Below, in pieces: positions 1 through 8,013 of a DNA stretch of 64,000 bases; position 1 is the stretch's first letter, and every line of letters starts with the position of its first letter. This DNA comes from Bacteroidota bacterium. Lineage in GTDB: Bacteria; Bacteroidota; Bacteroidia; Bacteroidales; FEN-979. A program made the position numbers and the translations under genes. Below the pieces are notes generated by a model. It ran no database searches, was not told the DNA's origin, and saw nothing but the letters and a program-made list of their open reading frames with translations. The stretch spans positions 31,614-95,613 of the forward strand of contig JAPLDK010000076.1 of the NCBI GenBank assembly GCA_026391775.1, in the 5' to 3' direction.

Positions 1-396
1 TGTCCTGCCCCTCGAAGTAGTATTATCGATCACTTCGGCAACCAATGTATCATCGTCTCCAAAATACAATTTATTGCCTATCCTGATCTTACGGGCGGGG
101 TCAACCAGGACATCCCAAAGCCTTGATTCACGGTTCAGTTCACGTAAGAGGAAAACCTCGATCTTGGCTCCGGTCTTTTCTTTTTCACCATACAGGCGAG
201 CCGGAAACACTTTGGTGTTATTTATGATGAATACATCGCCATCGCTGAAATGGCTGAGGATATCTTTAAAATGTTTATGCTGAATAGATTGCTTACTGCG
301 GTCGAGGATCATCATATTGACGTCGTCGCGGTGTTTTGAGGGATTATTAGCAATTAAATCAGGAGGCAAGTGGAAACGAAACTGAGATAGCTTCAT
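1..396 (-). CDS. queA: QueA, tRNA preQ1(34) ribosyltransferase-isomerase (N-terminal part, runs off left edge)
   Basis: The reverse strand from the ATG at 396 reads [16 protein letters not shown], followed by [15 protein letters not shown], a [17 protein letters not shown] stretch and EVFLLRELN. These are the conserved N-terminal blocks of QueA. The family transfers and isomerises the ribosyl group of S-adenosylmethionine onto preQ1 at tRNA position 34 to form epoxyqueuosine. About 132 residues are present and the frame is open to the window edge, so the gene is cut only by the window. The upstream gap to the HAD gene is about 70 bp and AT-rich. Both genes lie on the same strand and could be co-transcribed. 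The assignment rests on the N-terminal motifs alone. Confidence 0.93.
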   Translation of the reverse strand, partial: MKLSQFRFHLPPDLIANNPSKHRDDVNMMILDRSKQSIQHKHFKDILSHFSDGDVFIINNTKVFPARLYGEKEKTGAKIEVFLLRELNRESRLWDVLVDPARKIRIGNKLYFGDDDTLVAEVIDNTTSRGRT

Positions 397-469
397 GCGT
401 GTCGATTAAAAAGGCGTGCAAAATTAATGTTTTTTTCGCTGAATGTCAAGCCTTTTTTATCTTTTCTAT

Positions 470-1123
470 TTAGGTGGGCTGTTCAAACAGCCTGGTGATC
501 TCTTCGGGAGGCGGTAAATGATATGTTCTCAACCCGGCATTATTAGCTGATTCGATATGCTGGATGGTATCGTCGACAAACAAGGTCTCAGAGGGATCCA
601 GATTGCCGTCGCGGATCACATATTCAAATATTTTTTTTGTTGGTTTCTGCAGATGTATCTGAAACGAGAACCATGTTTTTTCAAAGATGTCACCGAAAGA
701 AGTATAACCGTAATTTTTGCTGAAATCATCCAGGTATTTATTGTAATGGATTTCGTTGGAGTTGCTGAGTATGAAGATCCTGTATGACTTTCTGACCTCT
801 TCAAGCAGGCGTACCCGCTGAGGCGGGATGTCGAGGATCATAGCATTCCAGGCAGCCAGAATTTCATCATCAGTTACTCCGGGGTTTAAGTGCTTCTTTA
901 AAATAGAGGAAAACTCGGAAATTGAAATTTTTCCTCCTTCAAGTCTGCGGAAAACATCTTCCCCTTCTTCCACCGAGTAGGAAGGGTTAAACCCTTTAAA
1001 ACCCAGTTCCCTGAATTTCAATTCCGACAGCCGGATATCGATATTGCAAATGACTCCACCGAAATCAAAAATAATATTGCGGATTGCATTTCCCTGAGAT
1101 GCGGCAGGGGTTAGTTTCAGCAT
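470..1123 (-). CDS. HAD-superfamily phosphatase, YihX-like (HAD-IA subclass)
   Basis: A 217-residue protein. The HAD motif I region near residues 18-24 reads IIFDFGGVI, which has the nucleophile Asp with Gly in place of the second Asp, as in YihX-type sugar phosphatases. Motif II is ILSNSNE, and the C-terminal acidic motif is LFVDDTIQHIESANNAG, which supplies the metal-binding aspartates. The cap between motifs I and II is helical, as in subclass IA. Members dephosphorylate small phosphorylated metabolites in the cytosol; the substrate cannot be read from sequence. It is divergently oriented to the tRNA gene downstream on the other strand, with about 110 bp between them. Confidence 0.85.
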   Translation of the reverse strand: MLKLTPAASQGNAIRNIIFDFGGVICNIDIRLSELKFRELGFKGFNPSYSVEEGEDVFRRLEGGKISISEFSSILKKHLNPGVTDDEILAAWNAMILDIPPQRVRLLEEVRKSYRIFILSNSNEIHYNKYLDDFSKNYGYTSFGDIFEKTWFSFQIHLQKPTKKIFEYVIRDGNLDPSETLFVDDTIQHIESANNAGLRTYHLPPPEEITRLFEQPT

Positions 1124-1140
1124 AGTTCCAAGCTTTGCGG

Positions 1141-1171
1141 TTGCAAAGATGGCAAAAAATATTTACCTTTG
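1141..1171 (+). promoter_or_regulatory. Bacteroidota-type promoter for the CAT tRNA
   Basis: The -7 box TACCTTTG at 1164-1171 matches TAnnTTTG exactly. A TTG at 1141-1143 lies 20 bp upstream of it, as expected for the -33 element. Transcription would begin near 1178, giving a leader of about 55 nt before the tRNA. The same TACCTTTG octamer precedes the second tRNA of the window, at 63383-63390. Confidence 0.6.
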
Positions 1172-1234
1172 CACCCCAAATTCAATTACCCTTTGCCTGT
1201 AATTCATTTAGGATAAGGCCTGGGCAGTTGATCA

Positions 1235-1308
1235 GGGCCCATAGCTCAGACGGTTAGAGCAGCTGACTCATAATCAGCGGGTCACAGGTTCAAGTCCTGT
1301 TGGGCCCA
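1235..1308 (+). tRNA. tRNA with CAT anticodon (elongator Met, or Ile2 read after lysidine modification)
   Basis: A complete cloverleaf. The acceptor strands GGGCCCA (1235-1241) and TGGGCCC (1301-1307) pair fully, followed by discriminator A at 1308. The anticodon stem is GCTGA/TCAGC with loop CTCATAA, which puts CAT at 1269-1271. The T arm contains GGTTCAAGTCC. CCA is not encoded. The sequence resembles both elongator Met and Ile2 (CAT) tRNAs, and sequence reading alone does not separate the two. It is followed by a terminator and then by an accessory region, a common insertion context. Confidence 0.93.
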
Positions 1309-1319
1309 CACTCAGAATC

Positions 1320-1354
1320 AACCACTTGCAAGTTTTTTTTGTAAGTGGTTTTTT
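1320..1354 (+). terminator. Rho-independent terminator of the CAT tRNA
   Basis: A 12-bp stem (1320-1331 with 1339-1350, one G-T wobble) encloses a seven-base loop and is followed by a run of T residues to 1354. It sits 11 bp after the tRNA. Confidence 0.8.
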
Positions 1355-1433
1355 CATTTTGCAGTACCATTTGTAGTAACATTTTTAACGCAGCACCAAG
1401 TCGACCTAATTTATAATTGACATACTACTAACC

Positions 1434-1450
1434 GATAATCATTGATTATC
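1434..1450. promoter_or_regulatory. Small dyad upstream of the 1507 gene, possible operator
   Basis: GATAATC and GATTATC are exact reverse complements separated by three bases. They lie about 57 bp before the start of a small gene with a possible helix-turn-helix, so self-regulation is conceivable. A dyad of this size can occur by chance in AT-rich DNA. Confidence 0.3.
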
Positions 1451-1506
1451 TGCTATTTTATAAAAATATTTTATCTTTCTGGTTCAAATATTTAAGAAAT
1501 CAAGAA

Positions 1507-1797
1507 ATGAAAGATAATTCTCTGAGCACCATAGGGATGATACGCGATATTTCATCAATGAAATCAATAGCATTAAGCCTATTGAATAAAGGTAAAGGGT
1601 ACGATGAACTTCTTGCATTCATTCTCAAGAATGATTATTTCTATAATGAGGAGGCGCAAATACCTTCTGTAAAAGAATTAATGCAGAAGACGGGAATACC
1701 TTATATTAAGTTGAAAAAATACCTGGAATTGATATATCAGGATCTGAGGGAGCAAAATGACCCTGATCTTCTCTTTGACATAAGAGAAATAGTATAA
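1507..1797 (+). CDS. Small unknown protein with a possible helix-turn-helix
   Basis: A 96-residue cytosolic protein of unrecognised family. The stretch at about residues 58-84 (IPSVKELMQKTGIPYIKLKK and following) has the spacing of a helix-turn-helix: a first helix SVKELMQKTG, a turn at IPY, and a recognition-like helix ending in YLELIYQDL. The protein ends in an acidic tail (DPDLLFDIREIV). The stop codon lies directly against the presumed left end of the IS3 remnant (1798), so the natural C-terminus may have been replaced by the insertion. It is preceded by a 7-bp dyad. It may be the N-terminal half of a larger regulator, or a complete small protein. No function is claimed. Confidence 0.55.
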   Translation: MKDNSLSTIGMIRDISSMKSIALSLLNKGKGYDELLAFILKNDYFYNEEAQIPSVKELMQKTGIPYIKLKKYLELIYQDLREQNDPDLLFDIREIV

Positions 1798-1856
1798 TGT
1801 AACCTTTTTTTAGGACAGCGAGTTAAGGTGGAAAACAAACCCTTAATTTTACTGTC

Positions 1857-2147
1857 ATGGAAAAGAAAAGCAGAAGAAAATTCAGTGCAGAATTCAAAGC
1901 CAAAGTTGTTATTGAAGCATTGAAGGAACGAAGTTCAATAGAGGAAATCGCACGCAAGTACGAAATTCATCCTAACCAGGTTGGAAAATGGAAAAAGGAT
2001 TTCCAGGCTAAAGCCGCCATAGTTTTTTCGTCGGATGAAAAGGCCAGTATCGATAAAAAACAGCAGGAGGACCTTTTAGAGAAGCTATATGCTCAAATCG
2101 GCCAGCAGAAGGTTGAGATAGACTGGCTCAAAAAAAAATTGTTGTAA
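1857..2147 (+). CDS. IS3-family transposase OrfA
   Basis: A 96-residue basic protein with the classic IS3/InsE layout. The N-terminal helix-turn-helix starts RRKFSAEFKAKVVIEAL and runs through SIEEIARKYEIHPNQVGKWK. It is followed by a leucine-rich coiled coil ending in DWLKKKLL, used for oligomerisation. Near the end, a run of nine A residues (2130-2138) is read as AAA codons. The orfB frame is the -1 frame relative to orfA, so this run is the expected slippery site for programmed -1 frameshifting to an OrfAB fusion. OrfA alone binds the ends and regulates but does not catalyse transposition. Confidence 0.88.
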   Translation: MEKKSRRKFSAEFKAKVVIEALKERSSIEEIARKYEIHPNQVGKWKKDFQAKAAIVFSSDEKASIDKKQQEDLLEKLYAQIGQQKVEIDWLKKKLL

Positions 2148-2170
2148 AGACGCTTCAGGCAAGAAGAGCA

Positions 2171-2469
2171 ATGATCGAAAAGGAGATTGATATCAGCCTT
2201 TGCCGGCAATGTGAGCTGTTGCGGATCCACCGTAGCGGACTTTATTATGCCCCGGTTCCTGAGAGTGAAGAAAACCTTCATTTGATGCGGTTGATCGATG
2301 AGCAGTATGGAAAAGCGTCAAGTACGAATGCGTTTACATCCATGTCTTTGATGACGGGGTTCAGCTCTACCAAGGATTACAAGATTACTTCAAGTTTTAC
2401 AATACAGAGCGGCCGCATCAGTCCCTCGATAATAAAACCCCCGAGTGTGTTTATAAAAAGGCAGCCTGA
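2171..2469 (+). pseudogene. IS3-family transposase OrfB, internal deletion plus frame change
   Basis: The N-terminal part, in the -1 frame relative to orfA, reads KTLQARRAMIEKEI and then CRQCELLRIHRSGLYYAP and LMRLIDEQYGKA, normal OrfB residues. At about 2317 the sequence jumps to the OrfB C-terminus in another frame: VKYECVYIHVFDDGVQLYQG, then FYNTERPHQSLDNKTPE and a TGA at 2467-2469. The TERPHQSL block is the end of the rve integrase domain. Roughly 150 or more residues that hold most of the DDE catalytic site are absent, and the junction is out of frame, so no functional transposase can be made. In the original N-terminal frame translation continues into unrelated residues to about 2506. 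Confidence 0.85.
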
Positions 2470-2506
2470 CAAACCACTCAGTTATGAACAAATGAACAGA
2501 TATTAA

Positions 2507-2913
2507 CAAAGAAAAAAAGAAGCAACAAAAGAAAGGTCTTGAGCCGAGGATAACTCTGCGAGTTATCTCCCGTCTCAATCCCATTAATCAACTGTTCTTT
2601 TATTTATTATTTTTGTTAAGTGGTGTTCTTTCCTAACTGAAACACTGGTATACTTTTCAACTGAAATTTACAAATATGGCTGCGATTGGCGTATTATACT
2701 GAAATTCGGGATAGCGCCCAACGAAATGAAAAATTAAACCATTTAATTCAGGAACTTGATAATTTGCAGTATATTACACCAATATATTACTATCTTAAAG
2801 CAATTTATTGGAGGATATAATTAATGGCAACTTTAGGTTAAATGGAACGACGAAAAATAACTTTTCGATTACACGAAAGTTGTAAACTATAATCTGATTT
2901 ATCTACGTTACAT
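2507..2913. other. Non-coding stretch after the IS3 remnant
   Basis: AT-rich DNA of about 400 bp. It contains the IS hairpin (stem GATAACTC/GAGTTATC, 2549-2567) and a probable IS right-end zone near 2620-2640. The rest, about 2645-2913, shows no convincing gene, RNA or repeat on either strand; the longest frames are short and lack family features. Confidence 0.5.
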
Positions 2914-3243
2914 TTGTCAAAGAATTACTCCTTAACCCCAAATAAGATGTTCATATCCAACCTGACCCATTTCCTTGATCAAAAGGGTAATATTCCCTCA
3001 GATATGCCCAAGGAAGGCAGAGAAATGGCGAGTTTCCTCGCCCTTATTGTTGATACCGCCACAAAGGACTACCATCCCGCAGAGAAATACACCCAGATCA
3101 GATGCTTGAAGAAGAAGTGTACGGGAAGGATCGAGATTGACGTGGACACCAAAAATGAGTTCATCCACTGGAAGTGCAACAAGTGTCAGGAGGAAGGCAG
3201 GATAAGCGATTGGGGAAATACAAAATGGGATAATCGAGAATAA
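2914..3243 (+). CDS. Small unknown protein with a four-cysteine zinc-binding module
   Basis: A 109-residue protein, counted from a TTG at 2914; an ATG at 2947 would give 98 residues and may be the real start. The C-terminal half carries IRCLKKKCTGRIEI and, further on, FIHWKCNKCQEEG. This is a Cx4C...CxxC arrangement on beta strands, typical of a zinc ribbon or treble clef. The N-terminal half is helical and includes FISNLTHFLDQKGNIP. I do not recognise a named family. It stands alone in the island between the IS3 remnant and a thioredoxin-like gene. It could bind nucleic acid or act as a protein-interaction module; neither is shown by the sequence. Confidence 0.6.
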   Translation: MSKNYSLTPNKMFISNLTHFLDQKGNIPSDMPKEGREMASFLALIVDTATKDYHPAEKYTQIRCLKKKCTGRIEIDVDTKNEFIHWKCNKCQEEGRISDWGNTKWDNRE

Positions 3244-3412
3244 ATGCTTACTCTGGGGTATTCAAAGGTTCGCTTCACTTTCAGACACATTCAAATTATT
3301 GCATATACGACCATCTGAGCACATTTCTTGTTTCTGTGGCATCATTCATCAACGATTATAGGAAATGCAATAAGGGGGCTTAATATTGGGGCTGATTGGC
3401 AACCCGTTAACC

Positions 3413-3712
3413 TCATTTCAACTTCTCCTTGATAAACTCCTTTGGGATTATCCCCGTCTTTTCCCCTGAAAATTCATAAATACGGCATGTATAACTATAT
3501 CCGATTGGTTGCTCGCCAGTGTAAATGTCCACCCCGTTCACCAGAATTGTTGGCGACCCTTGAAAGTTCATACGTTGAGCTGATTCAGGGTTTGGAACTT
3601 CGATAATTTTCAAAGCAAAATTCTTTTGATGCAGTTCAGACATGACTTCCCGCAAATGTTGCAAGGTTTTGTGCGCATAAGGACAACCTTCGAAGAATTG
3701 AAATTCTATCAT
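3413..3712 (-). CDS. Thioredoxin-fold small protein
   Basis: A 99-residue protein with a thioredoxin-like plan. The N-terminal strand and active-site segment read FQFFEGCPYAHKTLQHLREV. A conserved SPTILVNGVDIYTGE segment holds the cis-Pro loop, and a C-terminal TCRIYEF strand follows. Only the first active-site Cys (residue 10) is present; the usual CxxC second Cys is Ala. Relatives of this size often occur in mercury or arsenic gene neighbourhoods, but no such genes are visible here. A reductase role would need a resolving Cys elsewhere, possibly the one in TCRIY. The gene is transcribed toward the zinc-binding gene and stands alone. Confidence 0.65.
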   Translation of the reverse strand: MIEFQFFEGCPYAHKTLQHLREVMSELHQKNFALKIIEVPNPESAQRMNFQGSPTILVNGVDIYTGEQPIGYSYTCRIYEFSGEKTGIIPKEFIKEKLK

Positions 3713-4108
3713 TGAACCGTAGGATTAGATCGGTTATGCAAACATATAAAATTGGCAAGATATTCATTTCCTTACCCAGTCATTTTTACACGTTTGGAGC
3801 CATCTTCAATTACGAACATATCCGTCAAATTCATTTCATTTCTCGGAATAAGAATCTAATTCAGTTCCTTAGCTCCTGTTGTTCCCGCCGAAGCCGACTT
3901 CGAATAACCAGCCATACTTTCCCCTACTATACATAGCAGCCCGATTGGGAGGGTTCTTTAATTTTTTCAGACGTTATAACAACTGCGACCTTGGAATTTT
4001 TTTGAGTTCCGTTTCAAAGCTCACCCAGTGTTTGGAAACAATTTGTTGTTTATTAAATGGATAAGCGGTCTTTCCTATGTATCTTTATTGTTTGAAAATG
4101 AAAACAGT
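3713..4108. other. Gene-free stretch before the first PAS kinase
   Basis: About 400 bp between the thioredoxin-like gene and the ATG at 4109. Short open frames exist on both strands but none has codon use or motifs that support a protein. No clear TAnnTTTG box was found close to the kinase start, so the promoter of the kinase pair is not identified. Confidence 0.4.
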
Positions 4109-5707
4109 ATGAATGACCTAAATAGAACAAAGAAAGAACTCCTTAAAGAGTTACAGGAATTACGGCAGGAGCATAATGAATTAAAAGCAATTTATGAGAA
4201 TGATATTATTGAGATTAGAAAAACGGAAGAAAAACTGTGGGAGAGTAAAGCTAAGTATCAGGCAATCTTTGAATCTACTGGGACAGCAACATTGATTGTT
4301 GAAGAAGACACTACCATCTTAATGGCAAACAAGGAGTGCCATTCCATAACAGGATATACTCCTGCTGAACTTATTGGACAGAAATGGATTCAATATGTTG
4401 CTCCTGACTGTTTGCAGGAAATGCTGAATAACCACCAGCTTAGACGTCAAAATCCCGATTTAGCTCCAAAAAAATATGAAGTAAAACTTGTTAATAAAAA
4501 GGGGGAAGTACGGGATGCTATTCTTGATATCGGTATGATACCAGACACCAAACAAAGTGTCGTTTCTATTTTAGACATTACCGAACGGAAGTGGGGGGAG
4601 GAGGCATTGCGAAAGAGTGAGGAGCAGTACAGAACTTTATTCGAGAATACTGGAACATCATTACTCATTGTTGAGGAAGATACAACTATCAGTCTTGCTA
4701 ATGAGGAGTTTGCGTACCGCACAGGATATACTCGGAGTGAAATCGAGGGTGTAAAAAGCTGGAAGGAACTTGTTTACAATATAGACATTGATCGGTTGTT
4801 CGAACAACACCAGCTAAGACGTGTGAATTCGGCGGCAGCGTTATCAAGTTACGAATTTCGATATAAAAACAAAGCAGGCGAACTGCGTTATGCAATAGTC
4901 AATGCCCAGATGGTACCAGGTACGAAGAAAAGCACGGTTTCTATTCTTGATATCACCGACCGCAAACTTGCTGAAGAAGAACTCAAACTTAAAAACGAAC
5001 AGCTTATAAAGGTAAATACCGAAAAAGACAAATTTTTTTCCGTCATCGCCCACGACCTGCGCAGCCCATTTAACAGTCTACTGGGTTTTACACAATTAAT
5101 GGTGGAAGAATTGCCCATGTTGACTCAAGATCAGATTCAGAATATGGCTGTGAATATGAGAAAATCTGCAACCAGCATTTACAGTTTGCTCGAAAACCTG
5201 TTAGACTGGTCACGATTACAAAGAGGCGTAATCACGTGTAAACCTGCGCCAATTTTATTACTACCAAAGGTTTCTGCGGATATGGCAATGGCCTTGGAAT
5301 CAGCTCACAAAAAAGAAATTGAGCTAATCTTTAATGTCCCAGAGGATTTGGTCGTTTTTGCCGATGAAAATATGCTTGGTGGTATACTGCGTAACTTAGC
5401 CAGCAATGCTGTGAAGTTTACTCCAAAATGCGGAGAAGTTACCATCGCTGCAAAAGCAATCCCCGATAAAGGGGTTGAGATTTCCGTAAAGGATACAGGC
5501 ATCGGAATGACCAAAGAAATGATAAGGAAACTCTTCAGTTTGGATGGTAATACAAACCGTAAAGGTACAGAAAGTGAACCCAGTTCGGGGTTAGGTTTGA
5601 TCATTTGTAAGGAATTCATCGAAAAACACGGTGGAAATCTATGGGCTGAAAGCGAGGAAGGTAAGGGAACCACCTTTTACTTTACGTTACCGTTCAAAGA
5701 AATATGA
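4109..5707 (+). CDS. Sensor histidine kinase with two PAS domains (soluble)
   Basis: 532 residues from the ATG at 4109. This start is chosen because the same MNDLNRT start and flanking sequence recur at 5721. A coiled coil (1-45) is followed by PAS1 (about 45-160) and PAS2 (about 170-285), which resemble each other: both contain VEEDTTI and a TGYT motif. The HisKA segment FFSVIAHDLRSPF holds the phospho-acceptor His315. The HATPase domain has NLASNAVKF (N box), VKDTGIGM (G1) and SSGLGL (G2). There is no transmembrane segment, no signal peptide and no receiver, so it senses an internal signal and must pass phosphate to a separate regulator. It is followed after 13 bp by a second kinase. Confidence 0.9.
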   Translation: MNDLNRTKKELLKELQELRQEHNELKAIYENDIIEIRKTEEKLWESKAKYQAIFESTGTATLIVEEDTTILMANKECHSITGYTPAELIGQKWIQYVAPDCLQEMLNNHQLRRQNPDLAPKKYEVKLVNKKGEVRDAILDIGMIPDTKQSVVSILDITERKWGEEALRKSEEQYRTLFENTGTSLLIVEEDTTISLANEEFAYRTGYTRSEIEGVKSWKELVYNIDIDRLFEQHQLRRVNSAAALSSYEFRYKNKAGELRYAIVNAQMVPGTKKSTVSILDITDRKLAEEELKLKNEQLIKVNTEKDKFFSVIAHDLRSPFNSLLGFTQLMVEELPMLTQDQIQNMAVNMRKSATSIYSLLENLLDWSRLQRGVITCKPAPILLLPKVSADMAMALESAHKKEIELIFNVPEDLVVFADENMLGGILRNLASNAVKFTPKCGEVTIAAKAIPDKGVEISVKDTGIGMTKEMIRKLFSLDGNTNRKGTESEPSSGLGLIICKEFIEKHGGNLWAESEEGKGTTFYFTLPFKEI

Positions 5708-5720
5708 AAATGATAATAAT

Positions 5721-7745
5721 ATGAATGACCTAAATAGAACAAATAAAGAACTCCTAAAAGAGTTGCAGGATTTAAAGAAGGAATATGATACATTAAAATC
5801 ATCATACGATAATGATATTAAAAAATGTACGCAGGTAGAGGATGCGCTACTGGAAAGTAAAGCCAAGTATCAGGCAATCTTTGAATCAACTGGAACTGCA
5901 ACATTGATTGTTGAAGAGGACACCACTATTCTAATGGCAAACAAGGAGTGCCAATCCATTACAGGATATACTCCTGATGAACTTATGGGACATAAATGGG
6001 TTCAATATGTTGCTCCTGACTGTTTGCAGGAAATGCTGAAAAACCACCAGCTTAGACGTCAAAATCCCGATTTAGTTCCAAAAAAATATGAAGTCAAACT
6101 TATTAATAAAAAGGGAGAAGTACGGTATGCCTTTCTTGATATCGGTATGATCCCCGACACTAAACAAAGTGTGGTTTCTATTTTAGACTTCACTGATCGT
6201 AAGCGGGTGGAAGAAGCACTGATTCATGAACAGGATTTGATGTCTGCCCTTATGGATAATATTCCAGACCATATTTATTTTAAAGACACTACGAGTCGCT
6301 TTTTTAGAAACAGTCGTGCTCACGTCCAGTCATTTGGTCTAACTGACTCTAACCAACTGGTGGGCAAATCAGATTTTGACTTTTTTGTAAAGGAAGTTGC
6401 TCAAAGGCAATACGAGGATGAACAGGAAATTATTCGAACAGGTCAATCCATAAACAAAGAAGAATTTACAACACGAAACGATAATAGCGTGAATTGGTAT
6501 TATTCAACCAAGATGCCTCTGCGTAATAAAGATGGAAAAATTATAGGCACATTCGGCATTTCCAGAGATATCACCGAACGCAAGAGGGCTGAGAAAGAAC
6601 TTATAATCGCCAAAGAACATGCTGAAGAGAGCGACCGCCTAAAATCAACTTTTCTTGCCAATATGAGCCACGAAATCAGAACACCGATGAACGGCATTCT
6701 GGGTTTTGCCCATCTGCTTACAGAGCCGAACTTAACGGGCGAGGAACAACAAGAGTACATCCGCATCATCGAGAAAAGCGGAGTTCGTATGCTGAATATC
6801 ATCCACGATATTGTTGATATTTCAAAAATAGAATCGGGACAAATGGAAACTACCATCTCCGCTACGGATATCAATAAGCAAATCGAATACCTATTTGCGT
6901 TCTTCAAACCTGAGGCTGAAAGAAAAGGAATACAACTTTCGGTTAAAAACAATTTCATGTCAAAAGAAGCAATTATTTGTACAGATCGCGAGAAAATTTA
7001 TGCCATTCTTACAAACCTTGTTGGCAATGCCATTAAATTTACCTGTCAAGGCACGATTGAACTTGGGTATGAGAAAAAGGATAAATTTCTTGAATTTTTT
7101 GTGAAGGATACAGGTGTGGGCATTCATCGAGATCAAACGGAAATCATTTTTGAACGGTTCAGGCAGGGTAATGATTTGATAACCCGACCATATGAAGGAA
7201 CAGGATTGGGATTATCTATTTCGAAGGCTTATGTGGAAATGCTGGGCGGAAAAATTTGGGTAGAAAGTGAGCTTGGAAAAGGTTCAATTTTTTATTTCAC
7301 TATTCCTTACAATGCTGAAAAGCAAACGAAATTTGTCATTGGTGATCTTCCTTCAGGAATCGCCGCAGTTAATCAGGGTAAAAAGCTGAAAATATTAGTC
7401 GTCGAAGATGATGAAACGTCGGAAACGCTAATTACAACTATGCTGAAAAAAGATGGGACAGAATTTTTATACGCAAGAACAGGGATTGAAGGTGTCGAAG
7501 TGTGCCGCAAAAACCCTGACATTAATCTGGTCCTGATGGATATCAGAATGCCCGAAATGGATGGATACGAAGCCACACGCCAAATCCGTCAATTCAATAA
7601 AGACTTGGTCATTATCGCACAAACTGCTTATGCACTTACTGGTGACAGGGAAAAGGCAATAGAGGCAGGATGTAATGATTATATTGCAAAACCTTTCAAT
7701 TGTGATGCGTTGAAGGAGTTAATACAAAAGCATTTCAATAAATAA
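5721..7745 (+). CDS. Hybrid histidine kinase: PAS-PAS-HisKA-HATPase-receiver
   Basis: 674 residues from the ATG at 5721. The N-terminal coiled coil and PAS1 (1-160) are a near copy of those in the kinase upstream. PAS2 (about 175-290) is different and contains LMDNIPDHIYFKD. The HisKA domain reads [15 protein letters not shown], with His317, and the HATPase contains NLVGNAIKF, VKDTGVGI and GTGLGL. A receiver domain (about residues 550-670) has LKILVVEDDE, the phospho-acceptor Asp in LVLMDIRMPEMDG, and the conserved Lys in IAKPF. It is soluble and has no output domain, so it probably joins a phosphorelay with the neighbouring kinase or a distant regulator. Its stop codon lies directly against an IS1182-type remnant. 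Confidence 0.92.
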   Translation: MNDLNRTNKELLKELQDLKKEYDTLKSSYDNDIKKCTQVEDALLESKAKYQAIFESTGTATLIVEEDTTILMANKECQSITGYTPDELMGHKWVQYVAPDCLQEMLKNHQLRRQNPDLVPKKYEVKLINKKGEVRYAFLDIGMIPDTKQSVVSILDFTDRKRVEEALIHEQDLMSALMDNIPDHIYFKDTTSRFFRNSRAHVQSFGLTDSNQLVGKSDFDFFVKEVAQRQYEDEQEIIRTGQSINKEEFTTRNDNSVNWYYSTKMPLRNKDGKIIGTFGISRDITERKRAEKELIIAKEHAEESDRLKSTFLANMSHEIRTPMNGILGFAHLLTEPNLTGEEQQEYIRIIEKSGVRMLNIIHDIVDISKIESGQMETTISATDINKQIEYLFAFFKPEAERKGIQLSVKNNFMSKEAIICTDREKIYAILTNLVGNAIKFTCQGTIELGYEKKDKFLEFFVKDTGVGIHRDQTEIIFERFRQGNDLITRPYEGTGLGLSISKAYVEMLGGKIWVESELGKGSIFYFTIPYNAEKQTKFVIGDLPSGIAAVNQGKKLKILVVEDDETSETLITTMLKKDGTEFLYARTGIEGVEVCRKNPDINLVLMDIRMPEMDGYEATRQIRQFNKDLVIIAQTAYALTGDREKAIEAGCNDYIAKPFNCDALKELIQKHFNK

Positions 7746-7892
7746 TCAGGAATAATAGCCTCCTATCACTTGATTCACTATGCGCACGGGATGATTTGAC
7801 TCTATCATCTCATCCAGAGACAGGGGAATCAACATCAGTTGATTTTGCGCATACTCTTTGAACCTGACGTTCGTTCGCTTGATCTGTTTCAT
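7746..7892 (-). pseudogene. Transposase N-terminus, IS1182 family (48 codons left)
   Basis: The reverse strand from the ATG at 7892 reads MKQIKRTNVRFKEYAQNQLM, then LIPLSLDEMIESNHPVRIVN and QVIGGYYS, then a stop. The blocks FKxYxQNQLMLxPxSLDE and ENHPVRxVNxVI are the conserved start of IS1182-type (DUF772) transposases, which are normally around 450-550 residues. Everything after VNQVI is lost, so it cannot function. Confidence 0.8.
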
Positions 7893-7980
7893 GCTGCAAG
7901 ATAATCTTGCAGAATATCAGACGATTACACTTAAAACGTATGAACTAATTTATTAACAATCAGAGAGTTATAAATAAAAA

Positions 7981-8013
7981 AAGAGAGTGTCTCGACTTTT
8001 GAGACACCCTCTT
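7981..8013. terminator. Strong hairpin, IS end and/or bidirectional terminator
   Basis: AAGAGAGTGTCTC (7981-7993) pairs with GAGACACCCTCTT (8001-8013) with one mismatch and a 7-base loop GACTTTT. A run of A residues precedes it at 7976-7982, which is a T run on the minus strand. Hairpins of this type are also found at the ends of IS1182-like elements, so this is probably the element end acting as a terminator between the kinase and the aldehyde dehydrogenase gene. Confidence 0.6.

Larger units (their letters stand above)
1798..2640 (+). mobile_element. IS3-family insertion sequence, internally deleted remnant
   Basis: The element is recognised by an intact OrfA and by the two ends of OrfB. 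The left end probably begins at TGTAACC (1798), which is followed by a T run and TTAGGACAG. On the right, the reverse strand near 2620-2640 reads TTAGGAAAG, a partial match to the left-end TTAGGACAG, so the right boundary is only approximate. A hairpin with an 8-bp stem (2549-2567) lies between the orfB remains and that end. The middle of orfB, including most of the DDE catalytic core, is missing, so the element cannot move on its own. Confidence 0.6.

Noticed and set aside
397..469. preQ1 riboswitch before queA
   Set aside because: The 70-bp AT-rich gap shows no preQ1 aptamer-like stem with the A-rich tail that I could support.
3713..4108. Short open frames on both strands before the first PAS kinase
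   Set aside because: No family motifs, no start context, and codon use unlike the neighbouring genes.
4090..6200. Assembly duplication as the cause of the repeated PAS region
   Set aside because: The copies differ at many scattered positions, including amino-acid changes, so they are diverged paralogous segments.
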